Positions 11,697 through 22,769 of a DNA stretch of 64,000 bases are shown here, one piece after another. This DNA is from Mesostigma viride. Its lineage: Eukaryota > Streptophyta > Mesostigmatophyceae > Mesostigmatales > Mesostigmataceae. A model generated the notes under the pieces. The model saw only the letters and a program-made list of their open reading frames with translations. It was not told where the DNA came from and did not search any database. Each line of letters starts with the position of its first letter. Within the stretch, counting starts at the first letter, position 1. Where the stretch lies: positions 114,501-178,500 of the forward strand of contig RPFO01000079.1 in assembly GCA_009746045.1 (NCBI GenBank), given 5' to 3'. The position numbers were made by a program, and so were the translations under genes.

Positions 11697-14600
11697 ATGT
11701 TGTCCCCTGTAAATAGTCAATCACCCCTAGTGGGACGAACAGTTGTACATAGTAATGGGGGTGTCCCTCTTGTGCAGCAGCAAGGGGTTGGGAATGATGA
11801 GGTGCTTCCACTCAATGATTGCAATAACGCTGCTGCAGCAGTGGAATTCCCTGTGCCTGTGGCAGGTGCAGGGTCTCCAGTTGTTGGGGTTGACTCTGGG
11901 AGTCAAGCCGCCAGACTGGAAGGACCTGCAGCTTCTGTGGGAACCGGGGCTGGCTCTGGGAGCCGAGCTACCTTGGAGGAGGTCCCTGGAGCAAGAGAAC
12001 AGCAGGTGGGTCGTGCTATCCCAAGCACACAGTCTTTGTCACGTTCCTCTCTGTGCAGCCAGGCTGACAGGGGGTTGAGCTATGCTCAGGCTGGAAACAC
12101 TCTACACCATATCTTTGGCCACTCTAAGCAGGCAGAGATGTTTGCTTGGAAGATTGGCAAGGAGCCTTTGCTAGAGGCCTGCAGTGCAGCTGCTCAGAAT
12201 TGTGTCTGTCAGGAGAATGCTGTTCGCCTCCCACAGTCCCATGCCAGAGAACCTGCTAGAGAGCGGGGGGATATCCAGGTGGACATCCAACACATCAGGG
12301 GCATGTATCTGTTGGTGGGGGTGGATAGGTTTAGCAGATATAGGTTGCTGACCATTCTTCCTGGAATGCAGGAGCATCAGCTGTTGATGGGTCTCCAGTC
12401 TTTGTTGCCAGGCTTTGGGGTGTACACCAAGGTGCAAGCTGACTTGCAGTTTGACTGCTTGATCAAGCTGGCTGACCAGCTTCCTTGTAAGTTGGTAGTG
12501 GTCCCTAGGGAATGCCATGGGCAGCAGGGAGCTGTAGAGAGATCTATACGTGAAGTAAAAACAGTGGTGCTAGCAGCTAGGAGTGTGCCTGTTGTGGCAT
12601 CAGCTCTAGAGAAAGCAGCTTGGTGTAAGGGGATTGAGGAGCAGCTTAACCACAGGGTAACCTATTACTATGATGGTGTGGCAGTCTCTCCCCTGGCATT
12701 GCAGTTTGGTATGCTATCACAGGACGTGGTGGCAGCCTGCCTGAAGAAGGCAGACAGGGTGTTTTCCAGATTGAGGCGTAAGGACAAGGGTTGGAAAATG
12801 CTGAGGCCCCAGGTGGGACTGAGGGTCAGGATGTGGAAGGAACCGTCATTACCAGGCAAGCGTGGCAAGTGGCAAGATGGGCAGGTAACCCATGTTGAGG
12901 AAGCTAACCATTCTTGTCTGGTGGCTTTGGAGAGTAATCCCAAGCACGTGTACAGGCTATCCTGGGCTCACGTCAAGGAGAGAAGGCCAACTGCAATCTG
13001 GCCTGAAGACGGCCCTGATCCTCCCTTGGAGGGAGATGAGCAGGATGAGAGCCAGGCAGCAGATGCTAACCCACCATGCTTGGATTATGGTCTGTCCTGG
13101 ATGGATGAGGGTGAGCAGGAGTCTGCTGAGACGTCTGTCACAAGGCCAGAGGTGGCCAGGGCTGCACCACAGTCCAGGGGGCTGCTTATGGCGGACATCA
13201 TTCGAGCTCTGCAGAACAGCAAGCGTGATCCCAAGGTATCTAAGCTCACGGGATGGGGGTCATGTGGGGCACCAGCACTAGAAGTGGATACCAACTCACA
13301 GGTGTCCATTCTAAGGGTAGAGGATGCTGCAGGCTTGCAGTGGTCATCCCCTAGCTGCCTAGCTGTGTCTGATTTCTCTGGGAATGTGTCCATGAAGATC
13401 TTGGGAGAAGTGAGTGTGCCTATCCTGGGGGTGCCCACCACGTTCAGTGTGGTTGAAGGGTATCAGGGGCCTGCCATTCTAGGTCAGAACTTCTTGTGCT
13501 TACCAGGGGTGAGGATATCCTCTGAGGAGCTAGCATTAGAAGGGCAGGGCCGCCTTCCCTTGCAGAGATATCGCTACTCCCAGGGTCTTAGTGTGGCTGT
13601 AAGGGCTGTGAGGGGTCTAGAGGCAGAGGGTCCTGATACAAAGGAGCCCATTGCTGGGGACCTGCTGATCCTCCCTACTACGTTTGACCCACGTGAGTTG
13701 GGTGTGCAGAGGTACCAGATCCCAGGAACGAGTCCTGTACCTTGGCGCAAGCTAGTGGAGATGATGCAAAGCCCCAAGATGGCTAAGGCATGGACTCTTG
13801 GCTTTGTTGCTTCTGGGCATGAGTGGATAGTTGCCAACTGTGCAGAGCCTGTGGATGTCCTCCCTGAGGATCACCAGCTGCTCAGATTGATGTTTGTCCT
13901 CAAGCTCAAGGAGGTAGATGGCGTGCAGGTGCCACATGTTAGACCAGTTGTGACTGAGTACCATGGCACTGGACAGTTAGCAGATGAGGAGCTTTACACA
14001 CCAGGGATGCTGCATGATACATGGAGGATTTTGTTGTGCATTTATTTGTCTTTTCTGCAGAAGGGGATACCCTATAGCTCTGTGTTGGTAGATTTCAAGA
14101 GGGCTTTTCTTAAGGGTGATCAGCAGGAAGCACAGGATACTTGGCGCACAATACCCCCTTTCTTTGTTAAGGTGCCTGCAGTGTGGAGGGCAGAGCTGAA
14201 GACGAGGTATTTGAGGATTCTCAAAGGCGTGGAAGGCCTTAGATCGAGTCCCATCATCTGGAGGAAGAGCTTGGAGAAGTACCTCAGGTCTGTCTGTGGT
14301 CTCTCAGTCTCTCCAGTTGATCCTTGTCTGTTTCAGGGTAGCTATGAGGGGCTGCCAGCGTTTGCCTCCCTGCATGGTGATGATCTGCATCTCCTGGGCC
14401 ATCCCACTTGGCAAGAGTTGACTCTGGCCAGGATCCAGAAACGGTTTGAACTGGGTAAGATCCAGTACATGGTTGAGAATGAGCCCATGGTGTTTTGTGG
14501 AATGCAGGCGACCTTGGTCCATCAGCAGGGTACATGGTCCATCCAGCTGGAGGGTGGTAAGGATTATCCTCAGCAGATCATAGATGCCTTGCAGGAGCCC

Positions 14601-15283
14601 ATCACCCAGGCCAGATGTGCAACAATACGAGGTATGTTGGCATGGCTGGCCAGCATTTGTGCTCCTGACCTGTTGGTACTGAGTCGGTTGACCGATTCCC
14701 AACTGGTTGAGGTGGGTGCTGAGAGAGTGGTAGAGGCTGTTCGCATGTCTCCCCCTCTCATGCTGGGTCCTTTGGATTTGTACAGGCCTTTTGACATGAT
14801 GCTCTATGTGGACAGTTCTATGGATAGTAGGAAGGTCACAGAGGTCAGGGGCCGTGCAGCAGCATTAATATCCCTGGTGCAGGAACAGTCCTCTCTGGTC
14901 TGCTGGTACAGTCGGTTGCAAACAGGGTAACTCCCAGCAGTGACATTGCTGAGTGCAGGGCAATCTGTGAAGGGCTTCATACTGCTCTTTACTTGAGGGA
15001 GCTATTTTACCAGCTATGTCAAGTGGCTTCCTGTCGGTTGCAGATGCACACACTGGTAAGAACTGACAGCATGGGCATGGTGCAGTTTGTGCACAGGCAG
15101 CTGGCCAGGAGCAGGGACCTTGATTATTTGTTGCTCAAGGAAATGTCTTGCTTAGCTAACATTGAACATGTGGCTGGCGTGGACAACCCTGCAGATGCTC
15201 TCACCAAGCTGGAGGAGAAGGCTGAGCTGCAATACCCTTTGCTTCGTGGGCTCATGGCCTCCAAGGGGGGAGGGCCAGAGTAG
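11697..15283 (+). pseudogene. Copia-1 Pol: integrase, protease-like, RT, RNase H (one frameshift)
   Basis: Domains by approximate residue: integrase zinc domain 137-171 (HHIFGH, NCVC); integrase core 190-290 with acidic candidates D192/D196, D249 (QADLQFD) and E281 (GAVERS); an integrase C-terminal-like segment at 370-430; protease-like 528-605 with DTNS at 531-534 and AILGQNFL at 593-600; RT 680-990 with VDFKRAFLKGD and HGDD at 893-896; RNase H from about 1030 (LYVDSSMD). Protease-like sequence therefore lies after integrase, unlike copia (protease first) and gypsy (integrase last). Compared with copia-2, one base is missing at about 14925, giving a stop at 14930; RNase H continues in another frame to 15283. 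Confidence 0.85.
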
Positions 15284-16219
15284 ACCAAACAGCCTTGCTC
15301 TAGGTGGGAGGCATCCCAGTGGGCTGGGCAGCCACGTGGTGGCTGACAGCAGGTCCTTCAGAGTTCAGACACACTCTGCTGGACAGGGGTCAGGGTGGAG
15401 TCACTCCCCTGGCTGAGAATTTCGCCTGGCTCTGTCATGGAGCTGCAGAAGAGTCTTAAGGACTTTGTAATGGGCCTTGGGTCTTCATGGAATGGACCCT
15501 GCAAGGGCAGCCCAAGTGTTGGCTCTAACAGGTTGCTGTACATTTGTATATATTCTCTGTAACCAACCTGTTGCATGCTAATAAAATCCCTGGTTGTGTG
15601 ACCATGTTGGACGTGGTTGCCAGGGGCCTCACTATGGGTTATACTCTTTATAATAAAACATAATCTTGTTATTGTCATGTCTTGTTGTTTGTGATGCTCA
15701 GTTCCAGGAGCTGATCCAAACCTGGAGGATATGGGGTGGGGTTCGATTCCCCAGCTGACCTCAGCCTGGCATGTATGAATCCTGAGTTTATCCCTCAGTG
15801 AGGACATGGGCTCCCCATGTGTTGGCTAACATTTGTCAGGGCTCTCTCAGTCTTTGGAAGGATTTAAAAGATAAAGGAGGCTCCGTGGCGGGCGCCATAT
15901 GAACGGGCGCCTGTGATAACTGGATGACCAGGAACTCACAATAGTACGTTCATGGACTCCTCTATCCAAACTCCTCTGACTAAGTGAAGACCTAACTTTA
16001 ATCTACACCAGGTTCCCAAAGAAAGGGTTGGGATGTCATGTGGGTCAGAGGGCAACCTTTGAACCAATGAGCAGGCCTAGCTAATATTTGGAGGCACCTC
16101 AGGTTCCAAAAGAAAAGGCAGGTCTGGTCTCTGGGAGGGATCAGATGTCTGAAGGCTTGTGGGGACAGTGGCTGATAGGTTCTCAGGCTGGTCCAAGCTC
16201 CAAAACAAGAAAGGGTTGG
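15284..16219 (+). other. Copia-1 3' untranslated region
   Basis: Non-coding stretch shared with copia-2 (35819-36783). It contains AATAAAA signals at about 15580 and 15652. It ends in a purine-rich AACAAGAAAGGG just before the 3' LTR, a good candidate polypurine tract for plus-strand priming. Confidence 0.65.
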
Positions 16220-16873
16220 AGTTAGCATATTGGGGCACCAATGTGCTAGATGGATGCAGGTTGAGGAGACCTTTCCAACGCCGTGTCAACCGCCTAGAAC
16301 AGACAAGGGACTAGAAAGTTATCAAGTCCCGAAGTACTGCCGACCGGTGGGCGAGGGCGGGGCACACTCAGGGCATAGTGGACAGGACACGTGGCAGGCC
16401 GTGCCTGCACAGGCTTAGCCTGGACTCTCACGTGACTGGGACACAGTGTACTGAGGGCTCAACGGTATTGTGGCTAGTAGAAGCCAGTAACCAGCCAGCA
16501 GGTCTGCAAGGATGTACGTCCTTGCAGGACTGTGGCAGGTCCTGTGCTGTCCTAGACACAGGATAGCCAGAGATTCCTGTATGCTGCCTGCAACGAGGAT
16601 GCAAGGCAGCGATACAAGGCTCTGGCAATGTAGCGTTGCCCAGCGTTGCTCATGACCGAGGAACAAGGATGGAACAAGGTTGCATATAGCTCGAGGCTCA
16701 ACGAGGCAGCGAGCGTCTTCACACACGAACCTTGGTCGTCACGACGAGTGGCGAGCCTATCGAGGGTCGTAGGCCTGGTGTGAGGATAAAGGTTGCTAGC
16801 CAGCAGCCTAGGGTCATTCCAGCCGGCAAGGACCAGGAGCTCACAAGCTCTGCTGACGAGTTGCTGCGCAAAT
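16220..16873 (+). repeat. Copia-1 3' LTR
   Basis: Matches 8476-9131 with a few differences, among them a 2-bp deletion in the TATATATA box. The TSD CTTGC follows at 16874-16878. Confidence 0.9.
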
Positions 16874-16956
16874 CTTGCTTGCTTGCGGTACGACGCGGCG
16901 GTCGGTGCCGACCACCTTCCGGCCGAGCTGCTGAAGAACCCTGACCTGGCGGTCCG
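16874..16956 (+). pseudogene. LINE-A fragment, start of RT domain
   Basis: Continues the frame interrupted at 8475. ACLRYDAAVGADHLPAELL matches the start of the LINE RT (QLRFYAAVGPDQLPAPVI in the full-length copy). It ends at TGGCGGTCCG (16947-16956), whose near-copy TGGCGGTGCG begins the continuation at 38873. Confidence 0.7.
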
Positions 16957-17108
16957 TCACTCGAATGCTCCGTCATATCCTCAGCGTCCGCTACCAAGAA
17001 TGCCGCAACCGGGCCGAGCTCTACTGCGAGCTCCCTCTTGTCACCCATACCATCCGACACCGCCGCCTCCTCTTTGCCGGCCATCTTGCCCGCACAGACC
17101 AGGTGAAT
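16957..17108 (+). mobile_element. LINE-B, 5'-truncated, first part
   Basis: Begins abruptly inside the C-terminal part of ORF2: MLRHILSVRYQE corresponds to KMLRKALNI of the full-length LINE, followed by a THTIRHRRLLFAGHLARTDQ match. It is interrupted at 17108 by copia-2 (TSD TGAAT) and resumes at 38319. Confidence 0.7.
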
Positions 17109-17741
17109 AGTTAGCATTTTGGGCAACCAATATGCTAAGTGGACGCAGTTTGGAAAGACCTTTCCAACGCCGTGCTGACCGCCTGAAACAGACAAGGGAC
17201 GAGAAAGATATGAGGTCCCGAAGTCCTAGCCGTCCGTGGCCGACTAGGGTACAGTCCTCTGGTATAGTGGACAGGACACGTGGCAGGCCGTGCCTGCACA
17301 GGCTTAGCCTGACTATCACGTGACTGTGGTCCACATAGACCAGAGGAGCAGCATCCTGTGACTGGTGGAATACTGGAGCTGGCACAGGTCTGCAAGGATA
17401 CTAGGCCTTGCAGGCTTGTGACAGGTCCTGTACTTCCTAGGTTGCAGAGTCTAGGCAAATCCAGTTCGTCCTGGCTCTGCACTGATGCCAGTGGACGTTG
17501 AGGATTTGCTTGCATGCCTGCACGTGCCTCGTCACGCCGATGGGAACGAGGAACAACGCAAAGGATATAGCTTGGTCATGGGGGATGACCAGCTATCTTG
17601 GCAAGCACGAACCGAGGCTCCCACATTGGACGTGGAGACGCTCACCGTGGTCGTGGCTTGGTGCACGGGTTAAAAGGTTGCTGCCTTGCAACTTTGGCTC
17701 ATCCCGTTATGTGCGTGAAGGACCAGGAGCTCACAGCTCTG
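17109..17741 (+). repeat. Copia-2 5' LTR, main part
   Basis: Matches 36784-37359 plus 38248-38300. The remainder of this LTR, GGTTGTTTGCTAACT, lies at about 22723-22738 beyond the CACTA-like insertion. Related to the copia-1 LTR over the AACGCCGTG and AACAGACAAGGGAC words. Confidence 0.88.
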
Positions 17742-17759
17742 CACTAGGAACTCGGCTTT

Positions 17760-18065
17760 GAGAATGGGTGAGAAAAGGTGAGAAAAAGGGTGAGATGGGT
17801 GAGAAAAAAGGTGAGAAATGGGTGAGAATGGGTGAGAAAAGTGAGAAAATAGGGTGAGAAATGGGTGAGAATGGGTGAGAAAAGGGCAATCTCACCCGGG
17901 TGAGATTGCCCCAAAAAGGTGAAAAAAGGGGAAAAACGTGAGAAAAATCTCAAAAAACAGGACGTGAGATAAGTGAGAAAAACGGGAGGTGTGAAACGTG
18001 AGAAAAGTGAGAAAATCAGGACGTGAGAAAAGTGAGAAAAACAGGACGTGAGAAAAGTGAGAAAA
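17760..18065. repeat. Left subterminal repeats of CACTA-like element
   Basis: At least twenty copies of GTGAGAAA-like words, with a short palindrome AATCTCACCCGGGTGAGATT at 17888-17907. Presumed transposase-binding region by analogy with CACTA elements. Confidence 0.6.
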
Positions 18066-18228
18066 CACAGCGCTGAAAAACACACCCATAATGCAATATG
18101 CTGGCAGCAGACACATGCATGCAGTGCCAGTAACAACCGCTGTTCAAAACAGCACGAACAATAACGATTTTTTCATTAAATGTTTGAATAATTTTAATGT
18201 TTACAGCTGCAAGAACCCGTTGATTCAA

Positions 18229-18380
18229 CTATTCAACACTGTTATGGCGTTATGTACATCTTCGGCATTCAAATATGCCTGTTCAACACAGTCTGTTATG
18301 GCGTTATGACATCTTCGGCATTCAATGCCTGTTCAACACAGTCTGTTATGGCGTTATGACATCTTCCGCATTCAATGCCT
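18229..18380. repeat. 50-bp tandem repeat, about three copies
   Basis: The words GTTATGGCGTTATG, ACATCTTC[CG]GCATTCAA and TGTTCAACACAGTC repeat with a 50-bp period (starts near 18279 and 18329) after a diverged first unit. Confidence 0.75.
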
Positions 18381-18884
18381 ATCATCAAATACTATATGGT
18401 AGCTAGCTAACAAAGCGGGCCGGTCGACAGGGCGTCACATGCTGACTTGAAAGTGGAACCGCTTGCATTTTACTCTCGTGGTCCCTGCAAGAAATAAACA
18501 AACCGACACAATATACGCAAGAGGAAAAGAAATCAGATCCTTGACATAGATGTAAGCGTTCTACAAGGAAGAGCTCACCAGCACCTAACGGTCCATGCAG
18601 CAAATGTGTAGAACCCAACACTCACTCTTATGGCAAAGCAGCCCCATGTGGCAAGGCAGCACCATACACATGAATCACACCATGCGCCAGATGTCACACG
18701 AGCAAGGCACAACGTTGTCGTCGGATCAGAAAGCAACAAACGTGAAAACGCTAGCGGCCCAAATCTGAGATTCCGCGGAACACAGAAAATAAGAAAGCTC
18801 AGAAGCTACCAGCAAGGGATCGAACATATGACCTTTGGCATGATTTCGCGGCTGTGTGAGTCTCCTGATCCGAAGGCATCTCAC

Positions 18885-20610
18885 TTAACTCGTCGTCTGT
18901 CCCTGGTCCTCTACGGAGGACTGAGTTGAACTCAGTCCTCTCTAGAGGACCGAGTTTTTGGGTTTCGTAGAAAATTCGCCCCGGTCAGAATGTTTGACAA
19001 AAAAATTCTCTCAAAATTTATTCAAATACTACGTGAAAAGATCTTTCTTGGACATATTTTTGGGATTTTTTTGGATTTGGTATGCGCGGCTAACTGTACG
19101 GTCAAAGTACAGGTGGTAAGGGTACTTTTCCACGTGAAACGCGAGTTCCGGAAATGCACGACCTAGCCATGGCGGCTCGCGCCCATGCATGCAGTTTACG
19201 TTTGCGGACGAGTTAGCCGTCCAAACTCAGTAAATAGATTTAACATGCCCTAAAGATGATATAAATCAATTTTTAGCTCGCGGGGATGCGATTTACCCGG
19301 TGTCGGCACTGTTCTTGCTGGAAAAAACTGCGATAAGGCAGGTCGACGGAATTGATTACTGCGCTTGCTTTCCGGCGCAATTTCAATGGCTGATAGGTTT
19401 CTTTCTACATTTTAACATGAATTGTATTAGAATATATTGAGTGACAGTATAGATTTGATGATCTCGACCATTCTGTCACGTCATGGTCTATATGCCGCAA
19501 AGTGCCACTTTTGCGGGCACCGCCTGGGCCAAGGTAACGCCAGCCGTGCCAGGTAAAGCCGGATAATCGTTGCCTCTTCGTTCCTTGATGTTCGTACATG
19601 AGTTTAAGCTTGCGAGGCGTTGTCAGGTTCAAGTCTTGATGCTCTTTCTTGACCGTTGCCTGCCCCTCTCTAAAACCCCCTTTTCAGATGATGTTAGCAG
19701 GCATTTGCCTTAACCCAGTGTAGTTGTGCAGGGTTTTAGGAGCTGTGCAGGTTTAAACACCTTCATAGATGTTAGTTATTCTTTTGCTACGTTCATACTG
19801 CATGATTGTGTGGCCACGGGCTGCGTCAAGGGTGCATTCAAGCTTTTACGGGTGAGTGAAAAGTCTTGGTGACAAACCACTGCCATCATGTGCCAGCAAC
19901 TATGTTGGCCACATCATGGCAAGGCAAAACAGTTATAGCCATATCTATTGTTGTTTGAAACAATGGAAATATGCTTAACCTACCCATTATATTGGTGGTT
20001 GACACTTATAACATAACCCTTTGTTGGTAGGTATCCAAGCCCATTCCCTACATGCATGCATAGGCTCTCACTACATGATAAGGTATGATATACCTGAAGT
20101 ATGATGATGCAAGTGTGTTGTCCTGTAATGCTTGAAGGGAAATGAGTTGATTGGGATGGTTGGTGGCCACGGTGATGTAGTATGACCGCACTTACACGCT
20201 AGCAAAGTTAGCAAAAGCCCCATTCCTCTCCTGAGGACTGAGAGTTTTTTAATTGTTTCAGGCAGTTGCAGTGGCCAAATGGAGCCCAGTTTTTTGCCAC
20301 GCTTCAAGAACTATGTTGTTTACATGCCTATATTTTTTCTTCATGCACCAGGATTTGATTGAATTTTTCCCACTCGTTCTTATCCCGAAAAATGCAAATT
20401 CGCGAGGGGCGCCCAACGTCCGTGTAATTTTCAGGTGTTCGGGTCAAGTTTTCACATATGCAGTATTTTTGCCAACAAAATGATATCTAGTACACCCCAG
20501 ATCCACATCAAAACATTTGGGATGGACCCCCCACCTAGTCGCTACACGCGGTTGAAAATTGTCAACTCAGTCCTCCTGTGAGGACTGAGTTGGGACAGAC
20601 GACGAGTTAA
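18885..20610. mobile_element. TTAA-flanked inverted-repeat element
   Basis: TTAA at 18885-18888 and 20607-20610 brackets a perfect 15-bp inverted repeat, CTCGTCGTCTGTCCC (18889-18903) and GGGACAGACGACGAG (20592-20606). Just inside each end is a strong hairpin of AGGACTGAGTT with its complement (18915-18941 and 20564-20591). TTAA duplication is typical of piggyBac-type transposition. No transposase is encoded, so it would be a non-autonomous element about 1.7 kb long. Confidence 0.65.
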
Positions 20611-20776
20611 TTAACGTTTCGAAACAGCCAAACTGCGGAAAATCTCTTACCGGAGAGAGTTGCCAATATCAAGGAGACAACCAGCGCACGCCAGAAATCG
20701 GGAGAATCCGGACCATGGTAGCTCGAGCCTGCCGTTATTTTGTCCGCGTTTTCGAGTCGTGCAGGATTATGAATAT

Positions 20777-20890
20777 GAATGGAGATGGAAATGTGTAGCC
20801 TTGTGCATTGAAATTACGGCTGGCTGACGTGAAGAGCGACTACATGACCTACACGGTGGGGCCGGAAACGGCTTGCTTGATTGTGTTTCA
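20777..20890 (+). other. Gene-like fragment, copy 1 (inverted pair)
   Basis: About 110 bp matched in inverse orientation at 21637-21750. In one frame it encodes LKLRLADVKSDYMTYTVGPE; the partner encodes LKLWLAYAKSDCKMTYTVGP. Substitutions that keep one reading frame suggest the fragment once coded for protein. The parent gene is not recognised; capture by the surrounding transposon is a possible explanation. Confidence 0.5.
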
Positions 20891-21258
20891 TCGTGGGCAA
20901 CGAGTCCAACAACTACTTTCTCTGGGCGGCAAACTGCGGCAAATTGAACGCAAACCTCATCATGAAATCTTGACCGTCGAAATGTAACCATCCGACGACT
21001 TATGCAGTATGCCGCGTAATTTTCTGTTGCGGGAGAGCCGTTGGGCCGGTTCCCGACGCGGGCGACCAGTGGTTTGCGTTAAGTTAACTTAGCTGAAGTT
21101 CTCCAACAGAAGTGACCCAAGCCGCATGATGGCACTCATCGACGGCCTCAGTCTATTGACGCGTCGGCCCGATTTTGGCGGCACCCAATTTGACCCCAAC
21201 GGCACCTACCGACAAAGGGCATAGGTACGTACGTTTCACGCGCACCACTACCTTCGAG

Positions 21259-21362
21259 CTCTGCTATGGCGGTGGTGCCGTGGGGCCCGCATCAGACTGC
21301 GGGCCCTTATCTGCTTTGGCGGTGCTGCCGTTGGGCCCGCATCAGAATTCAGGCCCTTTATG
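21259..21362. repeat. Two 50-bp repeats
   Basis: Two units of TGGCGGTGNTGCCGTNGGGCCCGCATCAG followed by a GGGCCC palindrome zone. Confidence 0.55.
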
Positions 21363-21532
21363 CAGGCGGGCCCTTAATGCATGTTACTTTTTTATTCTTC
21401 TGCATACAAATATGAAGCAATGAGGTCGTGTCCTCCGGATTTTTGCATTTGCACCGTGGGCAGTTCTTGGACGTTTGGAAACATGCATGATGGCATGTGG
21501 CTAATGCAATGACTGAATCAAGCTAGACCGTT

Positions 21533-21750
21533 TCAGTGGTTTTTCATTTGCGGGTATTTCCTCGTAAATGGTGGGAAAGCGATCGCAGCAATGGTTCTCA
21601 CCACTAGACACTCCCGGCCAGTGAAGCTCGAAAAACACGCCCTGATCAAGCAAGCTGTTTCCGGCCCCACTGTATAGGTCATCTTACAGTCGCTCTTTGC
21701 GTAAGCCAGCCATAATTTCAATGAACAAGGCTGCACATTTGCATACTCTT
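21533..21750 (-). other. Gene-like fragment, copy 2 (inverted pair)
   Basis: The minus-strand frame (stop-free from 21736 to 21533) contains the peptide shared with 20777-20890 and continues with GRECLVVRTIAAIAF. Family unknown. It lies within the CACTA-like element and has no promoter or partner that I can identify. Confidence 0.4.
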
Positions 21751-21837
21751 TTCTTGGTTATCGGTGTGCCTTTGTTTGGATGCAGGGGGGATCGCTGTGC
21801 TGACACAACGCGTTCAACGTGCTGGGAATCAACAATC

Positions 21838-22320
21838 CTGACGTCCCAAGGTTTACTGGAGGGGCGGGGACCTGATGATCAACCACGAGATGTGGACGCC
21901 CCCTGCGGGCTAGAATAGCCCTAGCTTGTAATCATTGGCAGTCTCTGCCGCCATGGCAGCCATGCCTAGAATGTTTGCCTAGCTGAGCCATTATACCTAG
22001 TCACGTGCACCGCTAACACACGGTACACGACCAGCCATAGCCTTAGCTTAGTCCTTGTACAACCATGCTACGTCATGGCAATGCTCAGATTACTTGCCCA
22101 TGCACCCGTTATGATATGCTCACATGGGTCTTATTGCACCCACAGATTGCCGGATCGTTTTTCGGGTCCAATAGCAGCTGCGACATGCCTTTGGCATGAA
22201 GGAGAAAGGGGGTCTGTGCCCTTCCTGTTGTGCACACACAGGGATTAAAAGCACTTCGGTGCTCCGTGATCCAACGGGAGCACGAGTTCAATTAATCATG
22301 TAATTAATTAATTAGTGGTG
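21838..22320 (+). mobile_element. 3' end of an ORF1-only LINE (5'-truncated)
   Basis: Begins in the last codons of ORF1 (VYWRGGDLMINHEMWTPPAG then stop). It carries the same 3' UTR as the element ending at 49232, including AAGCACTTCGGTGCTCCGTG, and closes with an (AATT)n-type tail. About 480 bp are shared with 48745-49232. Confidence 0.75.
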
Positions 22321-22384
22321 CTGAGTTTATTTTCACATTAATGACTTAATGAAATAAAGCTCATGATTTTTTTCGTGTTGCACT

Positions 22385-22715
22385 CTTGGTGAGAAATTTC
22401 TCACCACGTTGACTTGTGATTTTTCTCGTGTTAGTGATTTTTCTCGTGTTGGTGAGAAACTTCTCAATTTTCTCACTTTTTCTCACTTTTTCTCACTTTT
22501 TCTCACCCATTCTTACCTTTTTTCTCACTTTAGGGTTTTTTCTCACCCAAATCTCACCCAAACCCCCTTTTTCTCACCAAAATCTCACCCTGGTGAGATT
22601 TTGTTGCCTAGCGTTTGCGGAAAAAAATTGAGATTTTTCTCACTTTTCTCACCTTTTTTCTCAAAGGGGTGAGAAAATTGAGGGGTTTTGAGAATTTTCT
22701 CAGAAATTGAGTTCC
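22385..22715. repeat. Right subterminal repeats of CACTA-like element
   Basis: Dense TTCTCACTTT and TCTCACCC words, mirror image of the left subterminal zone. Confidence 0.6.
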
Positions 22716-22769
22716 TAGTGCATGGTTGTTTGCTAACTCATATTATTGCATTCCTGTTTGCGGGGTTTC

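Larger units (their letters stand above)
8476..16873 (+). mobile_element. Copia-1, LTR retroelement with 5-bp TSD
   Basis: A direct repeat of about 655 bp (8476-9131 and 16220-16873) flanks gag and pol. CTTGC at 8471-8475 and 16874-16878 is the target duplication, and removing the element restores the LINE-A reading frame across the site. I count only about three differences between the two LTRs by eye, so the insertion is young. Order: LTR, pre-gag ORF (frameshifted), gag, pol (integrase, protease-like, reverse transcriptase, RNase H; one frameshift), LTR. The LTR begins AGTTAGCA rather than the usual TG. Confidence 0.9.
17742..22720. mobile_element. CACTA-like DNA transposon, non-autonomous
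   Basis: Left end CACTAGGAACTC, right end GAGTTCCTAGTG: a perfect 12-bp terminal inverted repeat with the CACTA signature. The subterminal zones hold many direct GGTGAGAAA-type words on the left (17760-18060) and their complement TTCTCACC on the right (22388-22690), as CACTA ends do. The uninterrupted site (38296-38310) reads CTCTGGTTG; here it is CTCTG-element-CATGGTTG, so the 3-bp duplication is imperfect. I find no transposase. It carries a TTAA-flanked element, a LINE end and inverted gene-like fragments. Confidence 0.75.

Noticed and set aside
11880-11920. DSGS motif near the Pol N-terminus of copia-1 as the retroelement protease
   Set aside because: It is absent from the matching position in copia-2 and sits in a low-complexity Gly/Ala region; the DTNS...ILGQNFL segment downstream is the conserved candidate.
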